A stretch of DNA of 34,443 nucleotides from Pseudomonadota bacterium (lineage in GTDB: Bacteria > Pseudomonadota > Gammaproteobacteria > Burkholderiales > JABEVD01), in assembly GCA_021845885.1 (NCBI GenBank), contig JAJZVB010000007.1, positions 1 to 34,443 of the forward strand, written 5' to 3'. Shown here in pieces: positions 7,711 to 14,029 of the stretch. Under the pieces are notes generated by a model, which saw nothing but the letters and a program-made list of their open reading frames with translations, was not told where the DNA came from and did not search any database. Each line of letters begins with the position of its first letter. Positions within the stretch are counted from its first letter, which is position 1. Both the position numbers and the translations under genes were made by a program.

Positions 7711-9378
7711 TCAGCGGCTGATCGGCTTGTATCTCAGGCGTTTGGGCTTGGCGCCTTCCACCCCCAGGCGCTTCTTCTTGTCTTCCTCGTATTCCTGGTA
7801 GTTGCCGTCGAAGAACACCCATTTCGATTCCCCTTCCGCCGCAAGAATATGGGTCGCGATCCTGTCGAGGAACCATCTGTCGTGCGAGATCACCAGCACG
7901 CAGCCTGCGAATTCGAGCAGGGCATCTTCGAGCGCGCGCAATGTCTCGACGTCGAGGTCATTCGAAGGTTCGTCGAGAAGCAGGACATTCCCTCCTGAAA
8001 TCAAAGTCTTGGCAAGATGCAGCCGGCCCCGCTCGCCGCCTGAGAGATTGCCCACGATCTTCTGCTGGTCGGAACCCTTGAAATTGAAGCGCCCGATATA
8101 GGCTCGCGAAGGCGTCTCGTATTTCCCGACCGTCAAAACGTCGCGGCCTTCCGAGATTTCCTCGAAAACCGTCTTGTCCGCGACAAGGGCATCCCGCGAC
8201 TGGTCGACATAGGCGAGCTTCACGGTAGACCCGATCTTCACTTCTCCGGAATCCGGACTTTCCTTGCCGGTGATCATCCTGAAAAGCGTCGATTTACCCG
8301 CGCCGTTGGGGCCGATGATGCCGACGATCGCGCCGGGCGGCACGCGGAACGAGAGATTGTCCATCAGCAGCCTGTCGCCGTAACACTTGGAAACATTCCC
8401 GAACTCGATGATTTCGCTCCCAAGCCGTTCTCCGACCGGAATGAAGATTTCCTGGGTTTCATTGCGCTTCTGGTATTCCTGTGAGCTCAATTCCTCGAAT
8501 CTGGAAAGCCTCGCCTTGGATTTCGCCTGCCTCCCTTTGGGATTCTGCCTCACCCATTCGAGCTCCTGTTTCATCGCCTTGATTCGGGCCGCCTCCTGCT
8601 TGGCTTCCGTCTCGAGCCTGGCTTCCTTCTGTTCGAGCCAGGAACTGTAATTGCCCTTCCAGGGAATGCCGTGCCCGCGGTCAAGCTCCAGTATCCATTC
8701 GGCGGCATTGTCGAGGAAATACCGGTCGTGGGTGACGGCGACCACCGTCCCGGAAAATCTCGTGAGGAACTGCTCGAGCCATTCCACACTTTCGGCATCC
8801 AGATGGTTGGTCGGTTCGTCCAGAAGCAGCATGTCCGGCTTCGAGAGAAGAAGCCTGCAAAGCGCGACGCGGCGCTTCTCCCCGCCTGAAAGATGCCCGA
8901 TCTTCGCGTCCCAGGAGGGAAGCCTCAGGGCGTCCGCCGCGACTTCCATCTGCTGTTCCACATTGTGCCCGCTTGATGCCGCAATGATCGCTTCGAGCCT
9001 CGCCTGCTCAAGAGCCAGCGCGTCGAAATCGGCATCGGGTTCGGCATAGGCGGCATACACGGCTTCGAGCTTCTGCTGCGCCTCGAATACTTCGCCCAGC
9101 CCCTGCTCGACGGCTTCCCTGACCGTGATTCCCGGATCGAGTATCGGCTCCTGGGCAAGATAACCGATGTTGAGATTGGGCATGGGAATCGCCTCCCCCT
9201 CGATATCGCGATCGAGCCCGGCCATGATTTTCAGCAGGGTGGATTTGCCCGAACCGTTGAGCCCGAGCACGCCGATCTTGGCGCCCGGGAAAAACGAGAG
9301 CGAAATGTCCTTGAGTATCTGACGCTTGGGGGGGACGATCTTGCCCACCCGGTTCATGGTGAAAACATACTGTGCCAT
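7711..9378 (-). CDS. ettA: Energy-dependent translational throttle protein EttA (ABC-F ATPase)
   Basis: 555 residues from the ATG at 9378 (GGGGAA upstream), the same length as E. coli EttA; the open frame reaches 9465 but that extension is unlike the family. It has two ABC cassettes in tandem: Walker A GLNGSGKST and GPNGAGKST, signatures LSGGEKRR and LSGGERGR, Walker B LLLDEPTNHLD and LLLDEPSNDLD. Between them lies the charged linker rich in Lys/Arg/Glu that contacts tRNA. The arm segment typical of EttA is present in the first cassette. EttA binds the ribosomal E site and gates the first steps of elongation according to the ATP/ADP ratio. It is monocistronic as far as can be seen. Confidence 0.96.
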   Translation of the reverse strand: MAQYVFTMNRVGKIVPPKRQILKDISLSFFPGAKIGVLGLNGSGKSTLLKIMAGLDRDIEGEAIPMPNLNIGYLAQEPILDPGITVREAVEQGLGEVFEAQQKLEAVYAAYAEPDADFDALALEQARLEAIIAASSGHNVEQQMEVAADALRLPSWDAKIGHLSGGEKRRVALCRLLLSKPDMLLLDEPTNHLDAESVEWLEQFLTRFSGTVVAVTHDRYFLDNAAEWILELDRGHGIPWKGNYSSWLEQKEARLETEAKQEAARIKAMKQELEWVRQNPKGRQAKSKARLSRFEELSSQEYQKRNETQEIFIPVGERLGSEIIEFGNVSKCYGDRLLMDNLSFRVPPGAIVGIIGPNGAGKSTLFRMITGKESPDSGEVKIGSTVKLAYVDQSRDALVADKTVFEEISEGRDVLTVGKYETPSRAYIGRFNFKGSDQQKIVGNLSGGERGRLHLAKTLISGGNVLLLDEPSNDLDVETLRALEDALLEFAGCVLVISHDRWFLDRIATHILAAEGESKWVFFDGNYQEYEEDKKKRLGVEGAKPKRLRYKPISR

Positions 9379-9473
9379 GGTTCCCCGAAATGATAACAAA
9401 TTGTGAAAGCTTAACCGATGGCCGTCCTTTTGGGTAGCCGGAAGGGCATGCTTTGCCCGCCTCAAATAACCAT

Positions 9474-9516
9474 GATAATGATAACGTTAATTATTACGAA
9501 AATGATGCCATAATAT
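9474..9516 (+). promoter_or_regulatory. Fur-box-like operator and promoter of the 34-codon gene
   Basis: GATAATGATAACGTTAAT (9474-9491) matches the first two Fur hexamers (GATAAT GATAAT) at 11 of 12 positions and continues with two looser AT-rich hexamers. It overlaps the expected -35 region of a promoter with TAATAT at 9511-9516 as -10. Repressor binding here would block transcription when iron is plentiful. The site could also affect the divergent ettA, but that start is about 95 bp away. Confidence 0.5.
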
Positions 9517-9564
9517 CTCCGCCGAAAGGCACGGAGCAAAACAACATACTAAGGAGATTGATAA

Positions 9565-9669
9565 ATGGCTGATGGAATTCAGTTCACCAATATGGGCGGT
9601 GTCATCGTATTGCTCGCTTTTGCAGTGGTCTATCTTGGAAGCAGTTATCTTTATCAAAAAGCGAAATAA
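9565..9669 (+). CDS. 34-residue single-pass membrane microprotein
   Basis: A very short gene that is nevertheless well framed. AAGGAG lies 8 bp before the ATG, there are 34 codons, and a TAA is followed at once by a strong intrinsic terminator. The protein has a short polar N-terminus (MADGIQFTNMGG), one hydrophobic helix (about residues 11-28) and a basic tail ending YQKAK, predicting an inner-membrane protein with the tail in the cytoplasm. I do not recognise the family. Size and shape resemble small accessory subunits of respiratory or transport complexes, but no partner gene is adjacent. The Fur-like operator upstream suggests expression under low iron. Confidence 0.65.
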   Translation: MADGIQFTNMGGVIVLLAFAVVYLGSSYLYQKAK

Positions 9670-9696
9670 AAAAAGCCGGGATTTCCCGGCTTTTTT
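9669..9696. terminator. Bidirectional intrinsic terminator
   Basis: The stem GCCGGG/CCCGGC (9675-9680 with 9685-9690) has an ATTT loop, flanked by A6 on the left and T6 on the right, so it ends transcription in both directions. It serves the 34-codon gene on the plus strand and the small secreted-protein gene ending at 9696 on the minus strand. Confidence 0.9.
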
Positions 9697-9893
9697 CAGA
9701 TCCCCTCGAGTTCTTCCGAAATGGCGCGGTGCGCGGAGAAATAGACCCGCAACCTGGATTCGTAGACACATTTCTCCCGTACACGAGACGCCTTGTGCTC
9801 GACCTGCTCAACGGGTTTCTGGCGGTCGGCGGCGATCGCAGATCCCGCCGCTTCGGCAAGCAGGCAAACGGCAATGATGAAGTTCTTTTTCAT
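9696..9893 (-). CDS. Small secreted protein of unknown function
   Basis: 65 residues. A Sec signal peptide (MKKNFIIAVCLLAEAAGSAIA, cut near residue 22) is followed by a charged mature part of about 43 residues with one cysteine (REKCVYESRLRV). It begins 11 bp after the Spy/CpxP-like gene on the same strand, so the two form an operon that ends at the bidirectional terminator. I do not recognise the family. The mature protein would be periplasmic and about 5 kDa. The larger open frame that runs through it from 10229 is out of frame with the upstream gene and is not used. Confidence 0.6.
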   Translation of the reverse strand: MKKNFIIAVCLLAEAAGSAIAADRQKPVEQVEHKASRVREKCVYESRLRVYFSAHRAISEELEGI

Positions 9894-9904
9894 TGCATCT
9901 CCCT

Positions 9905-10300
9905 TCAGCGGCGGCGCATCCCGGCAAAGCGCTTGTCCGCAATGGACTTCTGCTCGGGCGTCAAGGCTCCATAAAGGTTCTTGAATGCCTCGTCCATGTT
10001 CTCGAGCAAGGCCAGGCGGCGCTTCATCCTGTCGATGCGCCTGTCGAGCCGCTCGGGCGCGGTCATGGGTTCGTCTGTCCGGCCTTCGCGCAGGGTTCCG
10101 ACAAGACTTTCCGTTCTCTTGGCATATTCGTCCCATGCGCCTTCCTGAGCGGGCGTGATTTTCAGCGCTTCCTTCAGCTTTGCAAGACGCGCTTCCACTT
10201 TGCCGTGCATTTCTTTCCCCGGGCCGCAAGGGCCGAAGGCAAAAGCCGGGGCGGCCATGCCGAGCAGAATGAAGGTCAGCAGTGTCATTTTCGCTTTCAT
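9905..10300 (-). CDS. Spy/CpxP-like periplasmic LTXXQ protein
   Basis: 131 residues. A Sec signal peptide (MKAKMTLLTFILLGMAAPAFA) is followed by an all-helical, charged mature protein that carries the two family repeats, here as ITPAQ and LTPEQ, about 70 residues apart. Spy and CpxP are cradle-shaped periplasmic dimers: Spy is a chaperone and CpxP also inhibits the CpxA kinase. The C-terminus RFAGMRRR is basic. AAGGAG 6 bp upstream supports the start. It leads a two-gene operon with the 65-residue secreted protein. Whether it senses envelope stress or metals is not visible; no CpxAR genes are in the window. Confidence 0.82.
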   Translation of the reverse strand: MKAKMTLLTFILLGMAAPAFAFGPCGPGKEMHGKVEARLAKLKEALKITPAQEGAWDEYAKRTESLVGTLREGRTDEPMTAPERLDRRIDRMKRRLALLENMDEAFKNLYGALTPEQKSIADKRFAGMRRR

Positions 10301-10418
10301 GCCAGTCTCCTTATTGAATTGGGTGATGCAATTTAATCGCTCGCATGTAAAGCAGACATTTCAGCATGGTGAAATTTTGTGACAGGCTTCGCCCTTTTTC
10401 AGTGCAAAAAAAGATTAT

Positions 10419-10435
10419 TTCACGAAACATGTGCA
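10419..10435 (+). promoter_or_regulatory. Candidate NtrC-binding dyad upstream of nasT
   Basis: TTCACGAAACATGTGCA fits the NtrC pattern TGCAC-N7-GTGCA except for one base in the left arm. Its centre is about 98 bp upstream of the start predicted from the sigma-54 promoter, the usual enhancer distance. The pair of better sites at 13809-13843 makes this more credible. Confidence 0.5.
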
Positions 10436-10498
10436 CGATCACCCCTCAAACCAATAATCATTTTTATTGAATTCAACGAGTTGAAAAATAAAATCAGC

Positions 10499-10514
10499 TG
10501 GCCCGGTTATTGCT
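10499..10514 (+). promoter_or_regulatory. Sigma-54 (-24/-12) promoter of nasT
   Basis: TGGCCCGGTTATTGCT matches TGGCACG-N4-TTGCW at every position but one, with the invariant GG and GC exactly 10 bp apart. The predicted start is near 10525, about 20 bp before the nasT ATG. Confidence 0.82.
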
Positions 10515-10545
10515 TTTAAACCACGGTGTAACTTCAGGATGTGCC

Positions 10546-11121
10546 ATGCTCAGAGTGATGCTGATCGACGAGGACGAAGAAAGGCGCGCCCTCCTGGGTG
10601 GCGCCCTGATCGAGAACGGGTATGAGATCGTATCCGAGATTTCGGGCACCCAGAATCTGTACGAGGCGGTGAAGGATGCGCATCCCGACGTGATCATTAT
10701 CGGAACCGATTCGCCCAGCCGCGACAGCCTCGAGGACATCTGCCTGTTGAGCCGGGATGCGCCGCGCCCCATCGTGATGTTCACGCATGACGGGGACGGT
10801 AAGAAGATCCGGGAGGCGATCAGGTCGGGCGTTTCGGCCTATGTCGTCGACGGATTGAAGGGCGATCGCATCAGGCCCCTGGTCGATGTCGCCATCGCCC
10901 GTTTCGAAGCGCATCAGGCGCTCGTGAGCGAACTCGAAGCCATGCAGGGCAAGCTGGCCGATCGAAAGATCGTCGAGCGGGCGAAAGGCATACTGATGCA
11001 GAAAAAAAATTGCAGTGAGGAAGAGGCTTACAGGATTTTGCGCAAAACAGCCATGGACAAGAACATGAAGCTCGTCGAAGTGGCCGGGCAATTGATCGAA
11101 ATGGCCAATCTTCTCACTTGA
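10546..11121 (+). CDS. nasT: NasT: ANTAR-domain nitrate antiterminator
   Basis: 191 residues from the ATG at 10546 (CAGGA upstream). It has an N-terminal receiver-like domain (MLRVMLIDEDEERRALL), a coiled linker near residues 125-140, and a C-terminal ANTAR RNA-binding domain (ADRKIVERAKGILMQKKNCS, then EEEAYRILRKTAMDKNMKL). NasT frees nitrate-assimilation leader RNAs from attenuation by binding twin hexaloop hairpins. In known systems the nitrate sensor NasS holds it inactive until nitrate or nitrite binds. The aspartate expected at the end of receiver strand 3 is glycine here (IIIGTDSPSRD, Gly53), so control by phosphorylation is unlikely. A sigma-54 promoter and a possible NtrC site lie upstream, and its own transcript runs into an ANTAR leader. 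Confidence 0.9.
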   Translation: MLRVMLIDEDEERRALLGGALIENGYEIVSEISGTQNLYEAVKDAHPDVIIIGTDSPSRDSLEDICLLSRDAPRPIVMFTHDGDGKKIREAIRSGVSAYVVDGLKGDRIRPLVDVAIARFEAHQALVSELEAMQGKLADRKIVERAKGILMQKKNCSEEEAYRILRKTAMDKNMKLVEVAGQLIEMANLLT

Positions 11122-11138
11122 ACAGCATAAAGGGGCTT

Positions 11139-11227
11139 TTCCCCAAAGGCGGGGAAGCGCTCCGGGACTGAAGTCCCGAAGGCAAAGGCGTCATTCCGGG
11201 TGTAAATCCGGATGGCGCCTTTTTTTA
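11139..11227 (+). ncRNA. ANTAR-type attenuator leader 1 (nasT / porin gap)
   Basis: After the nasT stop comes hairpin TTCCCC-AAAGGC-GGGGAA (11139-11156), a six-base loop with A at position 1 and G at position 4, the signature bound by ANTAR proteins. A second hairpin (CGGGAC/GTCCCG, 11163-11178) folds best with a UGAA tetraloop, so it is less canonical, although ACTGAA (A1, G4) spans its tip. The intrinsic terminator follows. In the absence of active NasT, transcription would stop before the porin and binding-protein genes. Confidence 0.75.
11184..11226 (+). terminator. Intrinsic terminator of leader 1
   Basis: AAAGGCG (11184-11190) pairs with CGCCTTT (11216-11222). The inner arms TCCGG/CCGGA close a loop of eight bases, with one bulged T, and a T-tract runs through 11226. 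It lies only 25 bp before the next start codon, as expected for an attenuator and not for an operon end. Confidence 0.8.
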
Positions 11228-11251
11228 TTGCAGCGTTTTCAGGAGAATGAA

Positions 11252-12493
11252 ATGAAAAAGTTATGGCCCAGCCTTATGCTTCTCACATCGATTCATGCCG
11301 ATGCCGATGCGCTTTCCGACATGCTGGAAGGCGGGAAGCTCAATCTGCAAATGCGCCCCCGCTACGAATTCGTGCAGCAGGACGGCAAGCCCAACGATGC
11401 CAATGCCTTCACCATGCGCACCCTGCTCGGCTACACGCTGAAACCGGAATCGGACTTCGGAGGCACCCTCCAGTTCATCAATGTGAGCAACCTCGGGCCG
11501 GTGCATTTCAACAATACCAGGAACGGGCAGACCGCTTATCCCGTCGTGGCCGACCCTGCAGTCAACGACGTCAACCAGGCTTTCGTGAGCTACGCAGGTC
11601 TTCCGCAAACCCAACTGAAATTCGGGAGACAGATCATCATCCTGGACAATTCCCGCTGGGTGGGCAATGTCGACTTCCGCCAGAACATGCAGACATTCGA
11701 TGCGCTCAGCTTTGAAAACAACAGCCTGCAGAATACGACGCTTTTCGCTTCGCACATCAGCCATGTCAAGGGAAGCTACGCGAATTTCCAGACTCCGGTG
11801 GGATACAACCTTCAACACGTGAATGTCAACCTGTTCCACGCATCGTTTTCCCCGGTGAACGGGATGAATATTTCGGCTTACGACTACTTCTACCAGGACA
11901 AAAGCTTCCCCCAAGGCGCGGCTTCGAACATTTCCAGCGCAACCCCTGGCCTGCGCCTGGATGGCGCCACAAAGGGAAAACTCAGGCTACTCTATACCGC
12001 TGAATATGCCAAACAGAGAAGCTATGGAGGAGGTCAGCCGGGGATAGACGCCCGATACGAGACGATTGGCGGGGGCGCCGCTTACGGAAGCCTTTACGGA
12101 CGCCTGGACTACGAGAAGCTGGGAGCCAATTCGACTGGAACCTATGGCCTGCAGACCCCGCTGGCCACGAAGCATATCTTCAACGGCTGGGCGGACCAGT
12201 TTCTCGTGACCCCCGGAAAGGGGCTCAGGGACGTTTTCGCAACCCTGGGAGGAAAAAAAGGGCAATTCGACCTGCTCGCCATGGTTCACGACTACAGGGC
12301 TGCTTTCGATTCGACCCATTACGGCAGCGAATGGGATCTTTCCGCATCCCGTCCTTTCACGAAGCATCTTTCCGCGAGCCTCATTTATGCCGACTACAGG
12401 GCAAAGGACGGGGCAGGTTTGGCTTTCCCTGGAACGATCGTCCCCAACGTCAATACCAGGAAAGCCTGGCTCACCCTCCTCTACAACTACTAG
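11252..12493 (+). CDS. Outer-membrane beta-barrel porin (alginate-export-like family)
   Basis: 413 residues from the ATG with AGGAG 6 bp upstream. It has a short signal peptide (MKKLWPSLMLLTSIHADA) and then alternating hydrophobic/polar strands throughout. These include GKLNLQMRPRYEFVQQDGK at the start of the barrel, KFGRQIIILDNSRWVGNVDF, and a C-terminal strand ending LTLLYNY, the aromatic end typical of barrel proteins recognised by BamA. The overall pattern resembles alginate-export/OprD-like barrels. Its place behind the ANTAR leader in the nitrate cluster suggests it lets nitrate or nitrite cross the outer membrane. That substrate is inference; no specific binding residues can be read. 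It is followed after 56 bp by the nitrate-binding protein. Confidence 0.78.
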   Translation: MKKLWPSLMLLTSIHADADALSDMLEGGKLNLQMRPRYEFVQQDGKPNDANAFTMRTLLGYTLKPESDFGGTLQFINVSNLGPVHFNNTRNGQTAYPVVADPAVNDVNQAFVSYAGLPQTQLKFGRQIIILDNSRWVGNVDFRQNMQTFDALSFENNSLQNTTLFASHISHVKGSYANFQTPVGYNLQHVNVNLFHASFSPVNGMNISAYDYFYQDKSFPQGAASNISSATPGLRLDGATKGKLRLLYTAEYAKQRSYGGGQPGIDARYETIGGGAAYGSLYGRLDYEKLGANSTGTYGLQTPLATKHIFNGWADQFLVTPGKGLRDVFATLGGKKGQFDLLAMVHDYRAAFDSTHYGSEWDLSASRPFTKHLSASLIYADYRAKDGAGLAFPGTIVPNVNTRKAWLTLLYNY

Positions 12494-12549
12494 CCCGGGT
12501 ACGGATATTGCTTTGCTTAAAAGGTCTTGGAGAATTTCAGGAGTTGAGG

Positions 12550-13803
12550 ATGAGTAAAGGAACAGATTCAGGGCGGCGTGATTTTTTCCGGCAGGGCGCA
12601 GCGCTGCTCGGCGGGGCTGCGCTGCTCGGCATGGTACCTCCGGGAGTGCGCAATTCGGCCTACGCTTCGGGTTCCGATGCACCTGAATTGAAGGAAGTGA
12701 AAATCGGCTTCATGCCTCTGACCGACTGCGCTTCCGTGGTGATCGCATCCGAATTGGGTTTCGACAGCCAATACGGCATCAAAATCGTCCCAAGAAAGGA
12801 AGCCTCGTGGGCTGCAGTGCGCGACAAACTCTTGAGCGGGGAACTGCATGCCTCCCATGTGCTGTACAGCCTGGTTTATGACGTGCAGATGGGAATAAGC
12901 GGACAGAAAACGGACATGGCCGTGCTCATGACCCTCAACAACAACGGGCAGTCCATCATGCTCTCCAGCAAGCTGAAGGAAAAAGGCATCAGCGACGGCC
13001 ATGCCCTGGAAAAGCGGGTTGCAGCAAAAAGCCGCGAATACATTTTCGCCCAGACCTTCCCGACGGGCACCCACGCGATGTGGCTGTATTACTGGATGGC
13101 CGCCCATGGAATCGATCCATTCAGGGATGTGAAAACCATCACCATTCCCCCTCCGGGGATGGTCGCCAACATGCGCATGGGCCATATGGATGGATTCTGT
13201 GCAGGCGAGCCCTGGGGATCCGTCGCCATCCGGGAAAAAATCGGTTTTGCCGTGGCATCGACCCAGGACATCTGGAAGGATCATCCGGAAAAGGTTCTGG
13301 GAACCACGCAGGATTTCGTCGACCGGTACCCGAACACGGCCCGGGCCATGGTCATGGCCCTGCTCGACGCTTCCAGGTTCATCGACGCCATGGCGAACCG
13401 GCCCAGGGTGGCGCAGATCATTGCCGGAAAAAATTATGTCGATGCCCCCAGGGACGCGATAGAAAAACGCATGCTCGGCGAGTACGAGAACGGCCTCGGA
13501 AAGACGTGGAAGGATCCGGACTACATGAAATTCCACAGGGAAGGCGAGGTGAATTTCCCTTACCTTTCCGATGGCATGTGGTTCCTGACCCAATTGAGGC
13601 GCTGGGGCCTCTTGAGGGAAGATCCGGATTACCTTGCCGTGGCGAGGAAAGTCAACAAGATCGAGCTTTACAGGGAAGCCGCTTCGCAGGTGAAGGTCGC
13701 CGTTCCCAATGACCCCATGCGTTCTTCCACGCTGCTCGACGGAAAGATTTGGGACGGGAAGGATCCCGGGGCTTATACCGAAGGTTTCGAAATCAGGGCC
13801 TGA
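12550..13803 (+). CDS. NrtA/CmpA-like nitrate-binding protein with Tat signal
   Basis: 417 residues. The N-terminus holds a twin-arginine signal (GRRDFFRQGAALLGGAALLG), so the folded protein would be exported. The mature part shows the NrtA family pattern: VKIGFMPLTDCASVVIASEL, then EASWAAVRDKLLSGELHASH, then TFPTGTHAMWLYYW and GFCAGEPWG. The family binds nitrate, nitrite or bicarbonate and feeds an ABC transporter, or, as cytoplasmic NasS, senses nitrate and restrains NasT. Here no NrtB/NrtC permease or ATPase is adjacent, and the next transporter is of the MFS type. Its position next to nasT is that of NasS, but the Tat signal argues for the periplasm. CAGGAG 6 bp upstream supports the start. 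Confidence 0.85.
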   Translation: MSKGTDSGRRDFFRQGAALLGGAALLGMVPPGVRNSAYASGSDAPELKEVKIGFMPLTDCASVVIASELGFDSQYGIKIVPRKEASWAAVRDKLLSGELHASHVLYSLVYDVQMGISGQKTDMAVLMTLNNNGQSIMLSSKLKEKGISDGHALEKRVAAKSREYIFAQTFPTGTHAMWLYYWMAAHGIDPFRDVKTITIPPPGMVANMRMGHMDGFCAGEPWGSVAIREKIGFAVASTQDIWKDHPEKVLGTTQDFVDRYPNTARAMVMALLDASRFIDAMANRPRVAQIIAGKNYVDAPRDAIEKRMLGEYENGLGKTWKDPDYMKFHREGEVNFPYLSDGMWFLTQLRRWGLLREDPDYLAVARKVNKIELYREAASQVKVAVPNDPMRSSTLLDGKIWDGKDPGAYTEGFEIRA

Positions 13804-13808
13804 CTTGC

Positions 13809-13843
13809 GCACCATCGTCGTGCATAGCGCACGGCGATGGTGC
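13809..13843 (+). promoter_or_regulatory. Two tandem NtrC-type binding dyads
   Basis: GCAC-N7-GTGC occurs twice: 13809-13823 (GCACCATCGTCGTGC) and 13829-13843 (GCACGGCGATGGTGC). The centres are 20 bp apart, two helical turns. The two sites are mirror images, so the whole 13805-13847 can also fold as a 19-bp hairpin. The centres are about 108 and 88 bp upstream of the start predicted from the sigma-54 promoter at 13898, a normal enhancer distance. Confidence 0.72.
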
Positions 13844-13897
13844 GCAAAATTCCGGTTTGCTTCGGCGCCCCGGATATCATTCAAGGTTTTATCGGGC

Positions 13898-13913
13898 AGG
13901 CACGGATGTTGCA
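13898..13913 (+). promoter_or_regulatory. Sigma-54 (-24/-12) promoter of the transporter/reductase operon
   Basis: AGGCACGGATGTTGCA matches TGGCACG-N4-TTGCA with only the first base different; GG and GC are 10 bp apart. The predicted start is near 13924, just before the ANTAR leader. Confidence 0.85.
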
Positions 13914-13934
13914 TAGGATGCAGTAGGTTTTAAA

Positions 13935-14010
13935 GGCCCCCCAATGGCGGGAGGCCGTTGACAGGACAAAGGCGTCCATGGCGGAAATTTCAGCCATGGA
14001 CGCTTTTTTA
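13935..14010 (+). ncRNA. ANTAR-type attenuator leader 2 (upstream of nitrate transporter)
   Basis: Hairpin P1 (13935-13956) has arms GGCC-CCC and GGG-GGCC around a C/A mismatch, with the loop AATGGC. Hairpin P2 (13955-13972), CCGTTG-ACAGGA-CAAAGG, has one G/A mismatch. Both loops are six bases with A at 1 and G at 4, the ANTAR consensus. P2 shares bases 13968-13972 with the left arm of the terminator, so P2 and the terminator cannot form together. NasT binding would therefore favour readthrough. Confidence 0.85.
13968..14009 (+). terminator. Intrinsic terminator of leader 2
   Basis: A perfect 11-bp stem GCGTCCATGGC/GCCATGGACGC (13972-13982 with 13993-14003) is extended by AAAG/TTTT and followed by T6. 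It ends 20 bp before the transporter start codon. Confidence 0.9.
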
Positions 14011-14029
14011 TTTTCGAAAGGAAACGGAC

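Noticed and set aside
13805-13847. 19-bp hairpin read as an intrinsic terminator after the nitrate-binding-protein gene
   Set aside because: No T-tract follows it (AAATTCC instead), and the sequence is better explained by two NtrC dyads at enhancer distance from a sigma-54 promoter.
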